A stretch of DNA of 64,000 nt from Piper betle. Its lineage: Eukaryota > Streptophyta > Magnoliopsida > Piperales > Piperaceae. The stretch spans positions 62,001-126,000 of the forward strand of contig JAURVB010012917.1 of assembly GCA_033002965.1 (NCBI GenBank), in the 5' to 3' direction. A program made the position numbers and the translations under genes. Positions 22,451 through 35,700 of the stretch are shown here, in pieces. The first letter of the stretch is position 1. Each line of letters begins with the position of its first letter. Under the pieces are notes generated by a model, which made no database searches, was not told where the DNA came from, and saw only the letters and a program-made list of their open reading frames with translations.

Positions 22451-24719
22451 ACCCCAAAAATAAATGGGAGCGACCCATCGCTAGCCCAAGGGCTGGCGTC
22501 AAATCCAGACGCTTGTAGCGCCATGGTGATCAAAACCAGCACCATGACGTTGGTTTTTAAAAATAAGATTCCACCAATCCCCGCATATTTTTACAAACCA
22601 GACCAACTATTAACTTAAAACTTAAAGATCCCGTGTAATTTTTTTTTGAGTAAGTATCTTCCAATTAAAAGTTACCCTTATTTTTTAGATAATCCTTAAA
22701 GAAAAAAACAATCAGTAATAATTTAGATAAATTTTACACAGTTTAATGTTTATACCAACTCGATTTAATTATCTCCTTTAAAATTTATATTGTAATGATT
22801 ATGCATTTTTGCATATGAGATTTCTAAAATCATATTATCACGATTTGTTCAATAGCATAAATTGGCTTCTTAAGAAAGAGATGATTGATACTCTTTAAGC
22901 CCTTGCTAAATCTCAACTAAGTACATCTATTATGCAATCATGCCTTCACATTAGATAAAATCATCAATATATGCTCTTATCCCCACCACAAAAAAAATAA
23001 TCAAAAAATAATTTGTGCTTCAATTTATTAATATCTAATTTTTTTAGAATCATCGTACTCCTCAAACATTTATATCTTACTTATAATGATGAAACTAATA
23101 TTTCGACAATCATTCACATATGATAAAATCTTTTAATTATCCTCTAATGAGTAATTCCCTACCATTTTCTTAGCATAAAATTAAAATTACATGAGTTATA
23201 CTTTATTACTTTTAAACTTCAGTCATAAGTAGATGTTGTCCACAATAAGGCAAATATACATGCAATCTAATAAGATGTAATAATTATTCTCAAATTTAAT
23301 ATCATATTTATAGATTAAGATCCTCTCTCATTAAGCGCTCTTAAAGACTTTATAATCTTTAAAAATTAAATTTTACCACCAAATATTTATATATTATCCC
23401 TCCCCCCCAATAGAATGATACCACATATAAATCTTTGGACTTCATCCGATAAAGTGTCTATTAGAATTATAAAAGTCTTATATTTGATTCATCAAAATCT
23501 CAAATATCTCACACTAATGTTTATGCTGATATAAAGAATACATTAATACACCTTATTCTTTAAGTTTGCATGTCAAAATCCCTCTAATGGTTTAGTATAA
23601 ATCTTTTCTTTTTAGCATTTCACAAAGAATTGCAATTTCATCATTCATATACCGGATCACGAGATTGTATAAACATATTATTGCATAGCAAATGAACTAA
23701 AATAATTTTGCACGCATATAATAAACTTCAAAGTTGATTTAGTATTATTTATGACTATATACTTAGTCCAGCATGTCTAGATTGTTATTTATAGATTCAT
23801 CAATACTTAACTTCCCTTAAATGCTTGCGTACACATAATGAAATTATTGACAAAAAAATCAACCAAAACCATAATGTGTAAGTATTTGATGAATAGATTA
23901 TTATTAAAGCTCCACCACATAGAAGCTTGACTAGACATTATTATTTTATAATAGTCATTAGATCATCTTCATCTAAGAAAGTAAATTAATATATACCATA
24001 GTTCTTTACAACTAATGGTTTGTTTTTTCTCAAACTTGTAAAATTTGGTGGATTTTATGTCTATCATTCCTTAACTTGAATGATTCAATAATCATCAATT
24101 CTTTCTCAAATGATGAAATACAATTAGAAGAAGTTTGAATCACTTTCTAGTGTGATTACTAAATATAGAATTTGTCTATAAGCCAACATTCAAATTTTTC
24201 ATCATATTTTGGGCAATAAAAGTAAGATCCACTAGAAATTTATATGTTTTGATATATAAGCATTAAGCTTCTCAATGTAAACTTTATAAACGACCTCCAA
24301 TCTAATTTTTTAAATTTACAATTAAAAAGTGTTCTAACCAAGTCAAACTCATCATACCTTTAGAATTTTAGGTATTACACAATTAAATCGATATATCGTA
24401 TGATATCAAAACACATTTCTTAATAGTAAAATCCACAAGGATTTTATTAGTTGAACGCACCATATTTCTTAAATATTAGAAAATAACTTTAATAAACACA
24501 ACAAGTTAATTTTCAACTATCCATATGGATTTGCGAGTGTCTTCTTCACAAGAGTTTATTTTTTATGCAAAACAAATTAAACTAAAAAAATATGGTTCAC
24601 CCACATCAAACGATCTTAATTTCATGATTAAACTTATTCTCAATTTTTGATTTGTGAATTTGAAAAATCACTTTGGTTTTATTTTCAATTAGTAATAAAT
24701 AGATGCAATATATATGTAT
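22451..24719 (-). pseudogene. AT-rich decayed retroelement interior with copia reverse-transcriptase relic
   Basis: On the minus strand at about 22899-22815 one frame reads LFLKKPIYAIEQ followed by a stop where tryptophan is expected and then a Phe. This resembles the copia reverse-transcriptase motif LKKxLYGLKQxxRxWY. The neighbouring DNA to 24.7 kb is extremely AT-rich, with no open frame and many stops. That pattern is expected of an old methylated element worn by C-to-T changes. I could not recognise integrase or gag, so the assignment rests on this one motif. Confidence 0.4.
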
Positions 24720-25280
24720 GGAAAAAGTTTTCCTGTACTCCAGCACAGCCATCTTGGCTGTGCTGGAGTTTGATCTTGGCCGTTGGATTAACATCCAACG
24801 GGCAAGATAAAAAGAAAAATCTGTCGGCGCCGCCGCAGCAGTGACGGCGGAGGGGGCGGGAAGGGTGCCCAGCCACAGCGACGGTTGGGGGGGTGGGCGG
24901 CGGCGACAGGGGACGGGGGGCATGGTGTGGCGGGGTGGCGGGCGGAGGCCGAGGGGGGCGCGGCGGGGTGGCGGGCGGGGCCGAGGGGGTGCGGCGGGGT
25001 GGCGGGCTGGGGACGGGGTGGGGGTGGTGTCGCCCGGCGGCGGGGCGGCGGGCCGGCAGGGGAAGACGCGGGGCGGCTAGATCCGCCGCCCCGTCGCCCG
25101 GCGGGGCGGCGACGAACGGGGCAGGGGGTGGCGTCGCGTCGGCCGGTGGCGGCGGCGGCGGCGCCCCAGAATCTTTTATTTTTATTTTTATGGGGGGCAT
25201 GTTTCAGCCGTTGGATTTGATCCAACGACTGAAACACTGCAGCACAGCCATCTTGGTTGTGCTGCAGTACAACTTCCTTG

Positions 25281-25283
<3 letters not shown>
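24720..25283. mobile_element. GC-rich hairpin-ended element, family B copy 1
   Basis: The left end holds palindrome GGAAAAAGTTTTCC, then a perfect 15-bp inverted repeat ACTCCAGCACAGCCA with a 3-base loop (24737-24769), then GCCGTTGGAT/ATCCAACGGGC. The right end mirrors this with TTTCAGCCGTTGGAT/ATCCAACGACTGAAA and CTGCAGCACAGCC/GGTTGTGCTGCAG. The core is G-rich on the plus strand. A TA microsatellite (25284-25313) abuts the right end, and a short TATATATGTA run the left. The long open frames inside are low-complexity artefacts. It is related to 54235-54890 by the shared AGTTTGATCTTGGC(C/T)GTTGG. Confidence 0.75.

Positions 25284-25313
<30 letters not shown>
25284..25313. repeat. (TA)n microsatellite
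   Basis: About 15 perfect TA units lie directly against the right end of the GC-rich hairpin element. This is the probable insertion target or a by-product of insertion. Confidence 0.95.
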
Positions 25314-25316
<3 letters not shown>

Positions 25317-28300
25317 TTAGCCACGCCTAGATACCCACTGTAACACCTTGATTTTGGTTCACCTAAGGACCGAATTACAAAAATTATAATTGAATCGAAT
25401 CGTGTTTAAATATGATAATCAGTAAGACTCGATCAATAAAATGGATCGAAACAACCTTTTTGGCGTCTCGAGAATGAAAGACATCACTAAATGTGTATAA
25501 AAACACGTCAATATAGATAAAAGTACGAAAGAAAATAATGATGTTGAGATTAAGTGTATGTGACATTTATCTGTCCTTTCACCAAAGTTGACTTAAGAAT
25601 ACAAGACCTACATATATGATATGAAAAATATCAGTAATGAATGTCCCTGGTCCATAAAATAACTAAATATTAAACTAGCAAATAAGAGCTGACTATAATG
25701 TAAAAGAAATCAATTATATAACTTTAATTGGACACTTGAGGGCAACTACTGAGGAAATGCCTCTCTTGGTAATAATTGGTCCTACTCTCAGGAAATAACA
25801 CATATCCTAAACCCTCTCCAACCTACATATAACATTAGGCCAAGAGCACAATAGTCGAGTACTTTCATGTAGTAGCTTCAGTACCTTTTAATACCACACG
25901 TCCGGGCACACGCTATATAAAACTGTACCCGTATACTCCATGCTTTTCAGGGTGTGAGGAAGCTCAAGATATAGGGTAAGGATCCCTTGGGAATTGAACA
26001 ACCCTCTCACTAATCTAGAGTTTGTTGCGACCTGCCTATGCCCCCCGCTCATGGTATACGCAAAGTCAATTTTACCAATTTTCCGCTCGCTGAAAACTCT
26101 ATAAAAACTATATATACGACTGAGAAAGGAATCATATAAATAGGCCCAAAGGAAACTTGAGGTGGATTTGAATTCAAAAACAACTCAAGGGTTCTTAATC
26201 ACAAAAGTAAATTAAGTCTAAATGATTCGTGTTACGTAGAATCTGATAAAACTATCACTCAATACGTTTTGTGATCTGCAACACAAAACCATGATCAAAT
26301 CAAGAGGTGAGACCTATGAACCTTTGGTCTAAGCTCCAAGCGTGAATTCAGACTCCGGAACCTAGGGGAGGATGGGGAAGGTCCTGGCGGTGGTGACCAA
26401 TGGTGTCCAATCACTGGTTGGCCGAAAAATGGCTGGAAAGTGGCAAAATCACCATTGGGTGTGGCGGCATCGCCGGTGATGATCGTGACCGCAACAATGA
26501 TTGTGGCCTCGGTGAGGTCGGGACTGGTCTCAAAATGTCGGCCTTGATGAGAGGAAACTATCTGGATGGTTGGCCTCACCGGAGGTGACTCGTCGATGTC
26601 AAAAAATGCCCTGAAAGAGGTGACGATGGCGATAAACCGACGGAAAGAATGATATGTTGATGGCTAACGCGTCAGCACCAGCATTGGTGGTGGATCCTGG
26701 TTGATAGCCGGCCGCGAGGCAGTCATGATCGGACCTATTCGGTGACTAGAGGAGGGCCAAGCACCTACCGGCGGCAAGCCGAAGTGGTAGTGGCATTAGG
26801 GTGCAAATCCAAAATAATGAGGAAGGAAAGATATGTTTTTTAAAAAAATTTATGGACAGTCCAAATCTTGCTACATAGGGAGATCTGAATGGTCAGCTAC
26901 TTGTGGGCTTAGTGGGGTCCACTTAGGGTATATGAAAAATATATATTAGACCGAAAGCCCGGATCAAGTCCGTCAAAAGTCAAAATTAACTTGAAACCTA
27001 AAAGTGACTCTAAAGATAGAAATCAAAGCAAGACGGCTAAATGAACTTCGAAACTTTGAACTTAATTGGGCAAAAATCTACGACTCAAATCAAGCTAGGT
27101 CCACAGGGGCAATCTGGTGGTGCAAAATCCCTATGATGCATACAAATGAATTACCCTGAAAAAATCCAAACGAAAATTAAACACTACAATGACCTAGATA
27201 TAGCCCTAAAATCCTAGCTAACACAATAAAAAAGTTTGTAATACCTCATGTATACGTTGATAACTCATGTTCTACTATAGCAGAACTGAAGTTATCATCT
27301 ATATATCCAGCATACTCACCGTCCATGACATGCTTATATGCTATCTAGGTTCAATACTCATGGTCTAAAGGCTGGTTTGGCTCGAATGACTCGAACTGGC
27401 CCAAACTGAGCAAAACAACAAATGGGTAAAATCCTAACTCGAATCTGGGTTTTACGCCCATGCCCTTTGTACATGCCACTATAATAATGTTCGGGCACAA
27501 GACTGCCGCCCTGGCGATTTAGTCTTTGCTTTGGGTTAAATGAGTGGGATCAGTGGGACCAAAGACACCTTTTCCATGCAAAGAAATCGTATGAGCTAGA
27601 AAATAAATAAAATGCCACGAATAAGGAAAGACACAAGAAATTTTTACGTGGTTCCATAGGGTTTAAATTAAATCTTTAAGTCAATCCGCAGTGAGATTGG
27701 TACTCACAATTCATTATTTCTTCTTTTATTTTTACACTTTACACAACAGTAAATTCTGCCATTTTTCTACTTAATCCATCTTTGAGATCTTCAACTCCAA
27801 TGCCTTGGTTTATCCCTTTCTAGTCTTTAAATCTTCAAAATAACCTCACCACTCTGTCTGGAGCCTTCAAAATCGGTGAGGTAGCAAGTTTTGTCTTAAT
27901 CCAAAGTCAGGAAGGCCTTTAATTATTTTTGGAGTGATAATTGATTGTATTAGACAACTTTGGGTAGGTTGAGAACAAATAAATGCTAGACCAGGCTGGG
28001 TGGCATGCACAGGTTTCTAGATATTTTTGGGTACATCATGTTGCAGGTTGCACACGTTGCACTAGTTCAAATCGTGGGGCTTTGGGGTCGCGGTCCAGGT
28101 CAGTTCGATTCTAATCAAATCATGGGACATCAGGATGTGGTCGCGGACACGGATAGAACAAGTAGACACGATCAACAGTAAATGAGTCTGATGAACCGAT
28201 TGTGGCGACAGTTCAATGCCGACTTTAAGGCTCCGGCTACAGTATTTTTTGGTGATTGAGGTTGGCGAGATCGATAGGTCTCTAATTGAGGAGACGCTTG

Positions 28301-29484
28301 GAGGTGGTTTGACGGTCAGTGGTGGTGTTGACGAACGACAATGGCAATGGAAAGTTCGAGTGACGCAACCCGGCCATTTGTTGCCGTTTTCTGGTGAATG
28401 TGGCGGATATGAATTGGACTTGTAGCCAAAGATGAGAGGGAGCGATTGGACGCAGTAGATTGTCCTACGGTGGCAGTGATCAGCCGGACAGAGGTCGGGA
28501 AGATGGCCAAACGCTATTGTTGTATTGCTCGGGCGGGCCTCTTTTGGGCAGTTTTATGGCAACTAGCAACTCTTTCGGCGGTGGATCTTGACTTGGGTTT
28601 GTTGGCGGTATTGAGGAGAGTCCAGTGGAAGTGTCGGTTGTCAAGAGGCAGGCTAGGCTGGCTGTATCGAAGGCCCAAAGTTGATTGTTTGTTGCTATTT
28701 TTTGCTGCTACGATGCTCTGGTGAGCCACTTCTTGAAGCTTTTCCAACGACTGTGGGCTTCTTCAACTGTGTCGCTCGTATGGGTTTTGTTCCTGACTAT
28801 TAGGGAAACTCTATGGTGGTTGAGGTGTGGCCGGTGATGGCTTGGATCGATTAAACTTTGGCCGGAAAGAGGGCTAATTGATGGTGGTTCACAATTTCGG
28901 CCAGCACCTTCTTGAAGCTTTTCCAGCGACAATAGGGTTCTTCGGCTGGGTACTCAGGTTGGGTTGCGTCGGGGGCACTCCAACCTCCACGCCGGTGGTC
29001 TTGGGAGTCATCGGAGGTGTTGTTTCGACAAGGAGCTCCTCCCCTTCTACTTCTTCTACTCTTTTTCTCTCTTTTCTTTATTTCAACGTTACTAGCCCCC
29101 CCCCCCCCCACTTCTCCTTGTCAACTCCCGAGTATTTACAAAATTTCAAGCTTCTAATTAGTTCCATGATTTAGGGCTTTGAATCCTCACCTCCCCAACC
29201 TATCCTCCCCTTATCCTCATTTTCTTCTTATCTTGTCCCCTTTTTATAGAGTTCTTAAGGACTAAGTCACCGATGGTAGAAGGTGGTGAGTATAAGTTAT
29301 TAGACTCGAACATGAATAAACATGTTCATATTTGTGCCCGTTCAAATAATTAAACACTTGTGCACCCACTCTCAATCCCATGCCTCTTCTCTTTCTAAAC
29401 TGCGTAATAATAGGAATGGGTGAATATATGCCAACTTATTATTGATGTGTTTACATAGGTGTGTGTATCTTTGCACGGGAAAAA

Positions 29485-29490
<6 letters not shown>
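25314..29490. other. Long stretch without recognisable genes, probably old repeats
   Basis: No exon chain or protein family is recognisable on either strand. TGTAACACC near 25340 resembles a retrotransposon LTR start, but no partner end was found. Two segments (26300-26830, 28080-29100) are GC-richer. In the second, TCTTGAAGCTTTTCCA at 28731 is repeated at 28910 with similar following sequence, an imperfect duplication of period 179. A run of C lies near 29098-29109. Confidence 0.4.

Positions 29491-29524
<34 letters not shown>
29491..29524. repeat. (TA)n microsatellite
   Basis: About 17 perfect TA units in AT-rich DNA. No GC-rich hairpin element adjoins this one. Confidence 0.95.
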
Positions 29525-29525
<1 letters not shown>

Positions 29526-31069
29526 CAATCTCAAATAGTATTTTTTAATAATATTCTCAATGTCTCTTAACATATAATTCATCTATTTCAGAAAAATCGA
29601 AATATAAAAGAACAAGTAATTCTATAACTCGTTGAACTTGTTTTAATCTTTCTAGCAATTAAAATTGCGTACAAATCTCATAACAAGCAAGCAATAATAA
29701 AAAATTCATGTCTTAGAAATAATATTCATACTTACCTATATTTCATAGTACTAACATTACATATTCTACTACCTTTGAATATTAGAATTTAATTTATCTT
29801 CCCCCTACCACACACAAATCATTGATAAAAAGTTGTCATTCTTAAATTTTTGCTCGAAAATTTTGAATATCATATAACAACCATATTTTTTCCCCCAAAC
29901 ATACTGAAAATCATCTTTCTTTTAAAGATCAACAATAACCAACTCATTGAAATATTTGGTACAATATATAATGACTTGAGAGTATTAATATTCAATGATA
30001 TAAATCGAAGAAATATTTTACTTATTCCTTTAAGTTGTGCACCAACAAAACAAAAAATAGTGAAAAACTTTTTCTCCATTTTCTTCTAAAAGAAAAACTC
30101 AAAAAGTTACACCCATAAAATTATTTTCACTAGTCTCAATCAAGCCACTTTAATTTATTCACCATCTTGTGAATTCATGAACCAAAATAATTCGTTATTG
30201 GTTTTTGGGTAGAGTTATATCAACGCTGTTTCCATAAATTTTTTTGATTATATTCTCATAAAATCTAAAATTTTATCGCAAAGTGCCATATATCTATATA
30301 CATAACAACACTCCTGATATTTAAACCTTTTACCTCATGGTTTTTCTCATGTATGTATTCTTTTCGGTTGTTATTATAAAAGAAGTATTTATTATATACC
30401 CTTTTAAAAATTATTTTGGTGTTTGATAAAAATCCTTACTACAAGGATTAAATTTATTACTTTTCCTCGATCTTTATTTGCCAACCAACTCCACCCCCCC
30501 CCCTTAAAAAAAATCATCAATATTAAGAGAATCTCTCACTCATAATTGAAAAAAAAGAGAAAATAAAATTATTTGAAGATAGTGAAAATTAATTGCATAA
30601 ACATATTACTCTACACATAGGAAAATAATCTATGAAGTATTTTTAAGCCACAATCATCTTAATTCATGTGTTTAACAAATATAAAATCTTTAATCACCAT
30701 TTTAAATAAAATATTTTCAATTAACATTCTTCTTATAAATAACATCTACACAAGAAATAAAATTCCTCCTTAATGGGAATTATCAAACTCAAGTAGCACA
30801 ACAGTTGCCTTGAATTTTGAAAATTTACCAATTAAAATCAACAAAAACTTTTTATATTTGCCTATTTTACTAGATTCATAATCAATTATAATCACCAAAA
30901 TAAAAATAAAATTCATCTTTCTTCTATGCAAGAAATGCTCTTTAATTTATCATTATTCCCATCAAAATCATAAAAATAAAATGATTTAATCCAACACATG
31001 AAAACAAATTCCACACAATAATTTTGTATTGAAATTGTTAAAAATTTTAATTTAATAAAGTTTGGAACT
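29525..31069. other. AT-rich stretch, nothing recognised
   Basis: Very AT-rich DNA resembling 22.6-24.7 kb in composition. The open frames are short and without family resemblance. It may be the other half of the decayed retroelement bounded by the repeats at 22.3 and 31.3 kb. Confidence 0.4.
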
Positions 31070-31450
31070 TGTATACCTCGCTGGAAAGGAAAGATCCCAA
31101 AATTAATTGGCACGAACAACTAAACTTGTTAATATCAAATCCAAGGCATGTCGTAGGGCTTTCTTCGATATAAGATTACCGCCCTCTACACCAAAATGTC
31201 CTTAGATAACTTGCATTTAAGATACAAAAAAATTTTATATTGAGAGCTCGATAAGAACGAGAGTCTTCCATCTCTTGTCACACCTAGGATCAAACCAAAA
31301 TTCCACTTCAAAATCAAGTTTTTCTTTTAAAAACTCAATATAATTCACAGAGATTCAAAAAGCATGTAAAACTCTATTTCTTTATTGGAAAAGATTGGTT
31401 CATAAAGAGAAAAACACAAAAGAACACGTCCCAAAAATAAACTGGGTTTG
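31070..31450. repeat. Dispersed repeat, copy 2 (possible old LTR end)
   Basis: It aligns with 22190-22450 through CCCAAAATTAATTGGCAC near 31095, GATCAAACCAAAATTCCACT at 31291 and TTGGTTCATAAAGAGAAA near 31393. The two copies are in direct orientation and differ by many substitutions. Confidence 0.55.
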
Positions 31451-32119
31451 TAAAACACAAATCCAATATTCCACCCCTTTAAGTTTCATGCAATTAGCAT
31501 TCTTTGCACATTAGAGACATGCATGAGACCATCTATACCACCAACAATATGTTAGAAATAGAAGTTTTTAGGTGGTTTTCGCTTGATCGTTTCCCATCTT
31601 GATGATCGTCGTCTCTGGCATGGCCTTCACCAATGGGTTCTTGCCAGGGAGAGGCTGAAGGGTTTGGACCTAGATGAGTTTTTAGCAACTAGCCATTAGA
31701 CAACAACTAGTGTTTTGAGCCATCTTTATATTTTAATTTTAATTGAAAACTTAATACAAAATTCATATATGGACCAAAATATTAGAACAAAACTAGTTAA
31801 GATGTTGTGCCATATGCGACGTACATCGGATAAATTTTACTTTTATACATAATTTTTGATTGAGTGACGAGATAAAATATAATAATTTAATATTTTAAGT
31901 ATAGGCTTTAGAGATATATTTTATTTAAATAAAGAGATGAATTATAATTATTTAATTTTTTATTATATTTTTTCAAAACTCTTATTAGTAAAAAGTTGGA
32001 AGTTGTGAGTCCAAACTCCTGACCTTTTTAGGAGGTATTTTTTATATTTTAAAATTTTTTCTTGTATTTTAACTGAGTAACTCTCTTACTTTTAATCTCA
32101 TATTAGTGTTAAGTTCCCT

Positions 32120-32175
<56 letters not shown>

Positions 32176-32775
32176 AGTAGATATTAATGCCATTGTTATC
32201 AATCATGAATTATTTTGTACACTAATTTTTAAAGAATGCCAACACTCCAGCAAGAAAATATCAATGATTTTAGGTATGAATACTCTAATATTTTAAAAAC
32301 CACATCCTAATACAAATCAATAAAAGTTTTCTGATGAGCCTCAATCAAATCATACGATGAATCATAGATAAAAACTGCCTTTACAGGAGTGAGAATGTAG
32401 TTATCAAGACGGTGATCCTAATGATAATCACAAATTGAATGAAAATAGTTGAATAAATGCCGACTATTTATGGTTCCAAACAAGCCTAGATCCCAGGTCT
32501 ACACTTGATCCAATTTCCCCCAAAATTAATAGAAGGTTGATCTACTTTGAACTAAAAGTTACCGCTAAACCAGGCCCAAACAAGTGCGATGGCATTTCGG
32601 ATAATTATCGCATCCTTTGAGGGTAATTTGCCCATCTTCTAACGCTCTCTCCATACTCAAAAGGTACGTCTACCCCTTTCTCTCTTCCCCGACGCGAATG
32701 CCTTCTCCAAACTCAAACAAAAAAAAAGAAGAAAAAAAACCCTAATCCGATCGACCCGACTCCCGCTTTTACAGG
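31451..32775. other. Intergenic region and RABD1 promoter
   Basis: AT-rich DNA contains a TA microsatellite at 32127-32173. From about 32580 to 32775 the sequence becomes pyrimidine-rich with CTCTCTCC tracts, as in plant 5' leaders, and this is the probable RABD1 promoter and leader. No other gene is seen. Confidence 0.55.
32127..32173. repeat. (AT)n microsatellite
   Basis: About 23 perfect AT units about 600 bp upstream of the RABD1 start codon. The length is likely to vary between individuals. Confidence 0.95.
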
Positions 32776-35700
32776 ATGAGCAACGAATAGTATGACTTCC
32801 TCTTTGGTTCTTCTCCTTCTTCTTCTTCTTCCTTCTTCTTATATATGTTTATTACAGTTTTGTTTTTCTGCGTGTTTATTTGCTGTTCGTGTTTTGGGTT
32901 GCAGCGATTACCTGTTCAAGCTTCTACTCATCGGGGATTCTTCCGTCGGAAAGTCTTGCCTCTTGCTTCGATTCGCTGTAATTCTTTTTTTTTGCTGGTC
33001 TTTTTTTTCTTCATTCGTGTAGTTTTGGATCTTCTGATTGTAATTCTAGCTTTGTTGCTGCTTTTGTCTGTAGGATGATTCGTATGTGGACAGCTACATT
33101 AGTACCATTGGAGTTGATTTTGTGCGTATACATATATATTTATATATAGTGCATCTCTTGGCCGCGCATTCTTGATTTATCTCTCAACCATCACTTTGTG
33201 TGGGGTTTCTTTTCTCATTTGTTTCTTTTCCTTTTGTTTTTTTTGTATTTTCAGAAAATTAGAACGGTGGGGCTGGAAGGAAAGACTGTTAAGCTTCAGA
33301 TTGTGAGTATCTTTAGTAGCGCTGTCATTTTAAGATAATTTTAATTATTAGTGCTTCGTGTGATCACTTTATAGCAGCTGTGGATCTGAAAACTATAGTT
33401 TAGATAAGAGCAGTAGAACTACTGTATGGGCATTGGAAAAAAGGCATATGACAATTACATTTACTGATCCCTGTTGTCTGTGTATGGAAATTCTAATCAA
33501 GACGATGTCAATGTTAAATTAGTTATCAATCACTGTTGTTTAATTATTCGTCTCTACTACCAATTCGTGGACTTTGTTGCAAATAATATTTGAATGCCAT
33601 GTGCACAGATTTCTCATATATATGTTTGCATGTCAGCTGCGCTTATAGGAATCATAGTTACCAATGACGTGGTTTTTTTGACTGGGAGGTATTCTTATAA
33701 CTGGTTTAGAAATAGAGATGGGAAATTTCCTTTGAGTGCTCTGAATCTTTTCCTCTGGATTTCGAGGATATAGAACTTTTATTTACACCATTTAAGGATG
33801 CTAAATTGTGATGGCTACTTTTTCGGACGACATAATTCCTAACTAACACCCCTTTATTGCTCTGTCTTAAGTGGGATACTGCAGGGCAAGAGCGCTTTAG
33901 GACCATTACCAGCAGTTACTACCGTGGAGCTCATGGAATTATTGTAAGGAATATCTTGATATTCTAAGTTTCAAATAGTTTTCAGAATAAATCTGTTTTC
34001 ATGAGTCTTTTTTTCGCGCACATGCATAGGTTTAGTTGATTATTTTCCTTTGCGGATTATTCATAGCTGTAATTTGTTTGTACTTTTTCTTCGGCATATT
34101 ATTGTTTGCATTTTTATAGTGCAAGCTTCAGCTGTAAGGTTGGAAGATACTTTTTTTTCCTTTTTGAAACTGTTCGTCATCTTGTATTTCAAAGTAGAAA
34201 GTTCATTTTTTTAAAAAGGAAAACTTCAATTCCTATATTTAGAGGATTATTTTTTGAAAAGGCCGGTATGTGCAGCATGAATTTTTTTATATTTTCATTA
34301 GATTTTTTTGCATAGCTGTAAGATTGGTCAATCTTTCTTCCTTGAATAAATGAGGAAAGGTACTTCTTAAAAAAAATGTTACATTTCTGCGCAACTTGTA
34401 ATGTAAGCATGCATTTTATACATGCATGTTCTTTCTTTCCAGGTAATGTGCATTATGGTCTATGCTTGAAGTTGACATGGATATGTTTTGCCTTGAGATT
34501 TTTTTTTTTTTGGAAAAACATAAAAGAAAGTTTTTTGTTTTATGGCATTGAAGTTTCTTTTAGCTTGAAGTTGACATGGATATGTTTTGCCTTGAGATTT
34601 TTTTTTTTTTGGAAAAACATAAAGGAAAGTTTTTTGTTTTATGGCATTGAAGTTTCTTTTAGCAAATGATATATATATGCTTTTCAAGCCTGAGTAAAAT
34701 ATTGTGGACATGAGTTTGGACATAGATTAGTTGCATTTTGACAGCAGTAGATCCAACCTCTATCTTATTTTGCTGTGCAAGCTTTTCCTTTTGGCCATCG
34801 TACACTGTAATGCAGTTGGCCATCTTAAGTGGGAAGTTTGTGTATTCACTTAGTATTTTAGTATACTTGGTATTTTAGTATATAAGCGTTACATTTGCCT
34901 TAATGTATTGTACAAGATACCTGAACACTGTTGTTAGCAGCGGACCATAATGATGTTCTGAGAATATCTATGTAGTTTGTAAGCGTTACATTTTTGGGGA
35001 CAAGTTTTTTGAAATTGCATGCCTTAATTTATTGTATAAGATATTTGAACACTGTTTGTTAGCAGGGATCCATAATGATGTTTTGAGTATTTTTTGTGTG
35101 CAAACATAAAGGATGGTTCCTATTGATTTCATTTTGAGCTTATGTTCCAGTCTTCTTTTATTGAAGTTGCTGGTTTTACATTGACTTTCTAGGTATTATA
35201 CGATGCTTAAATTCTTCCAATGCTTTTAAATGTGCAGATAGTTTATGACGTTACTGAAAAGGAGAGTTTCGATAATGTCAAACAATGGTTGAGTGAGATA
35301 GATCGATATGCAAGTGACAGTGTGTGTAAGCTTCTCGTGGGTAACAAATGCGATTTGGTGGATCAAAGAGTCGTGGATTCCAAAACAGGACAGGTAGTTT
35401 ACTTTTTGTTTTTTCTTGTCAGTGTCAGAACGAGTCTACTGAGTACTTTGTGCGAGAAGTGATTTGCTTTAGATGTAGGCTGTCCCTTCTGTATATTTTT
35501 TTTCTGCTAAAGGTTTATTGAGATTTATTCTTTATACTGACATCTAGGCATTAGCTGATGAGCTTGGCATCCCATTCCTTGAGACAAGTGCTAAGGACTC
35601 GATAAATGTGGAACAAGCTTTCCTAATCATGGCTGGGGAGATCAAGAAAAGGTAGTGTATCACGATAAATGTTATATTGTGCTTTAGGAAATTGATGTAT

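Noticed and set aside
24685..25330. Pro-rich and Gly-rich open frames up to 171 codons on both strands
   Set aside because: Composition artefact of the GC-rich hairpin element core. Open in many frames at once with no domain.
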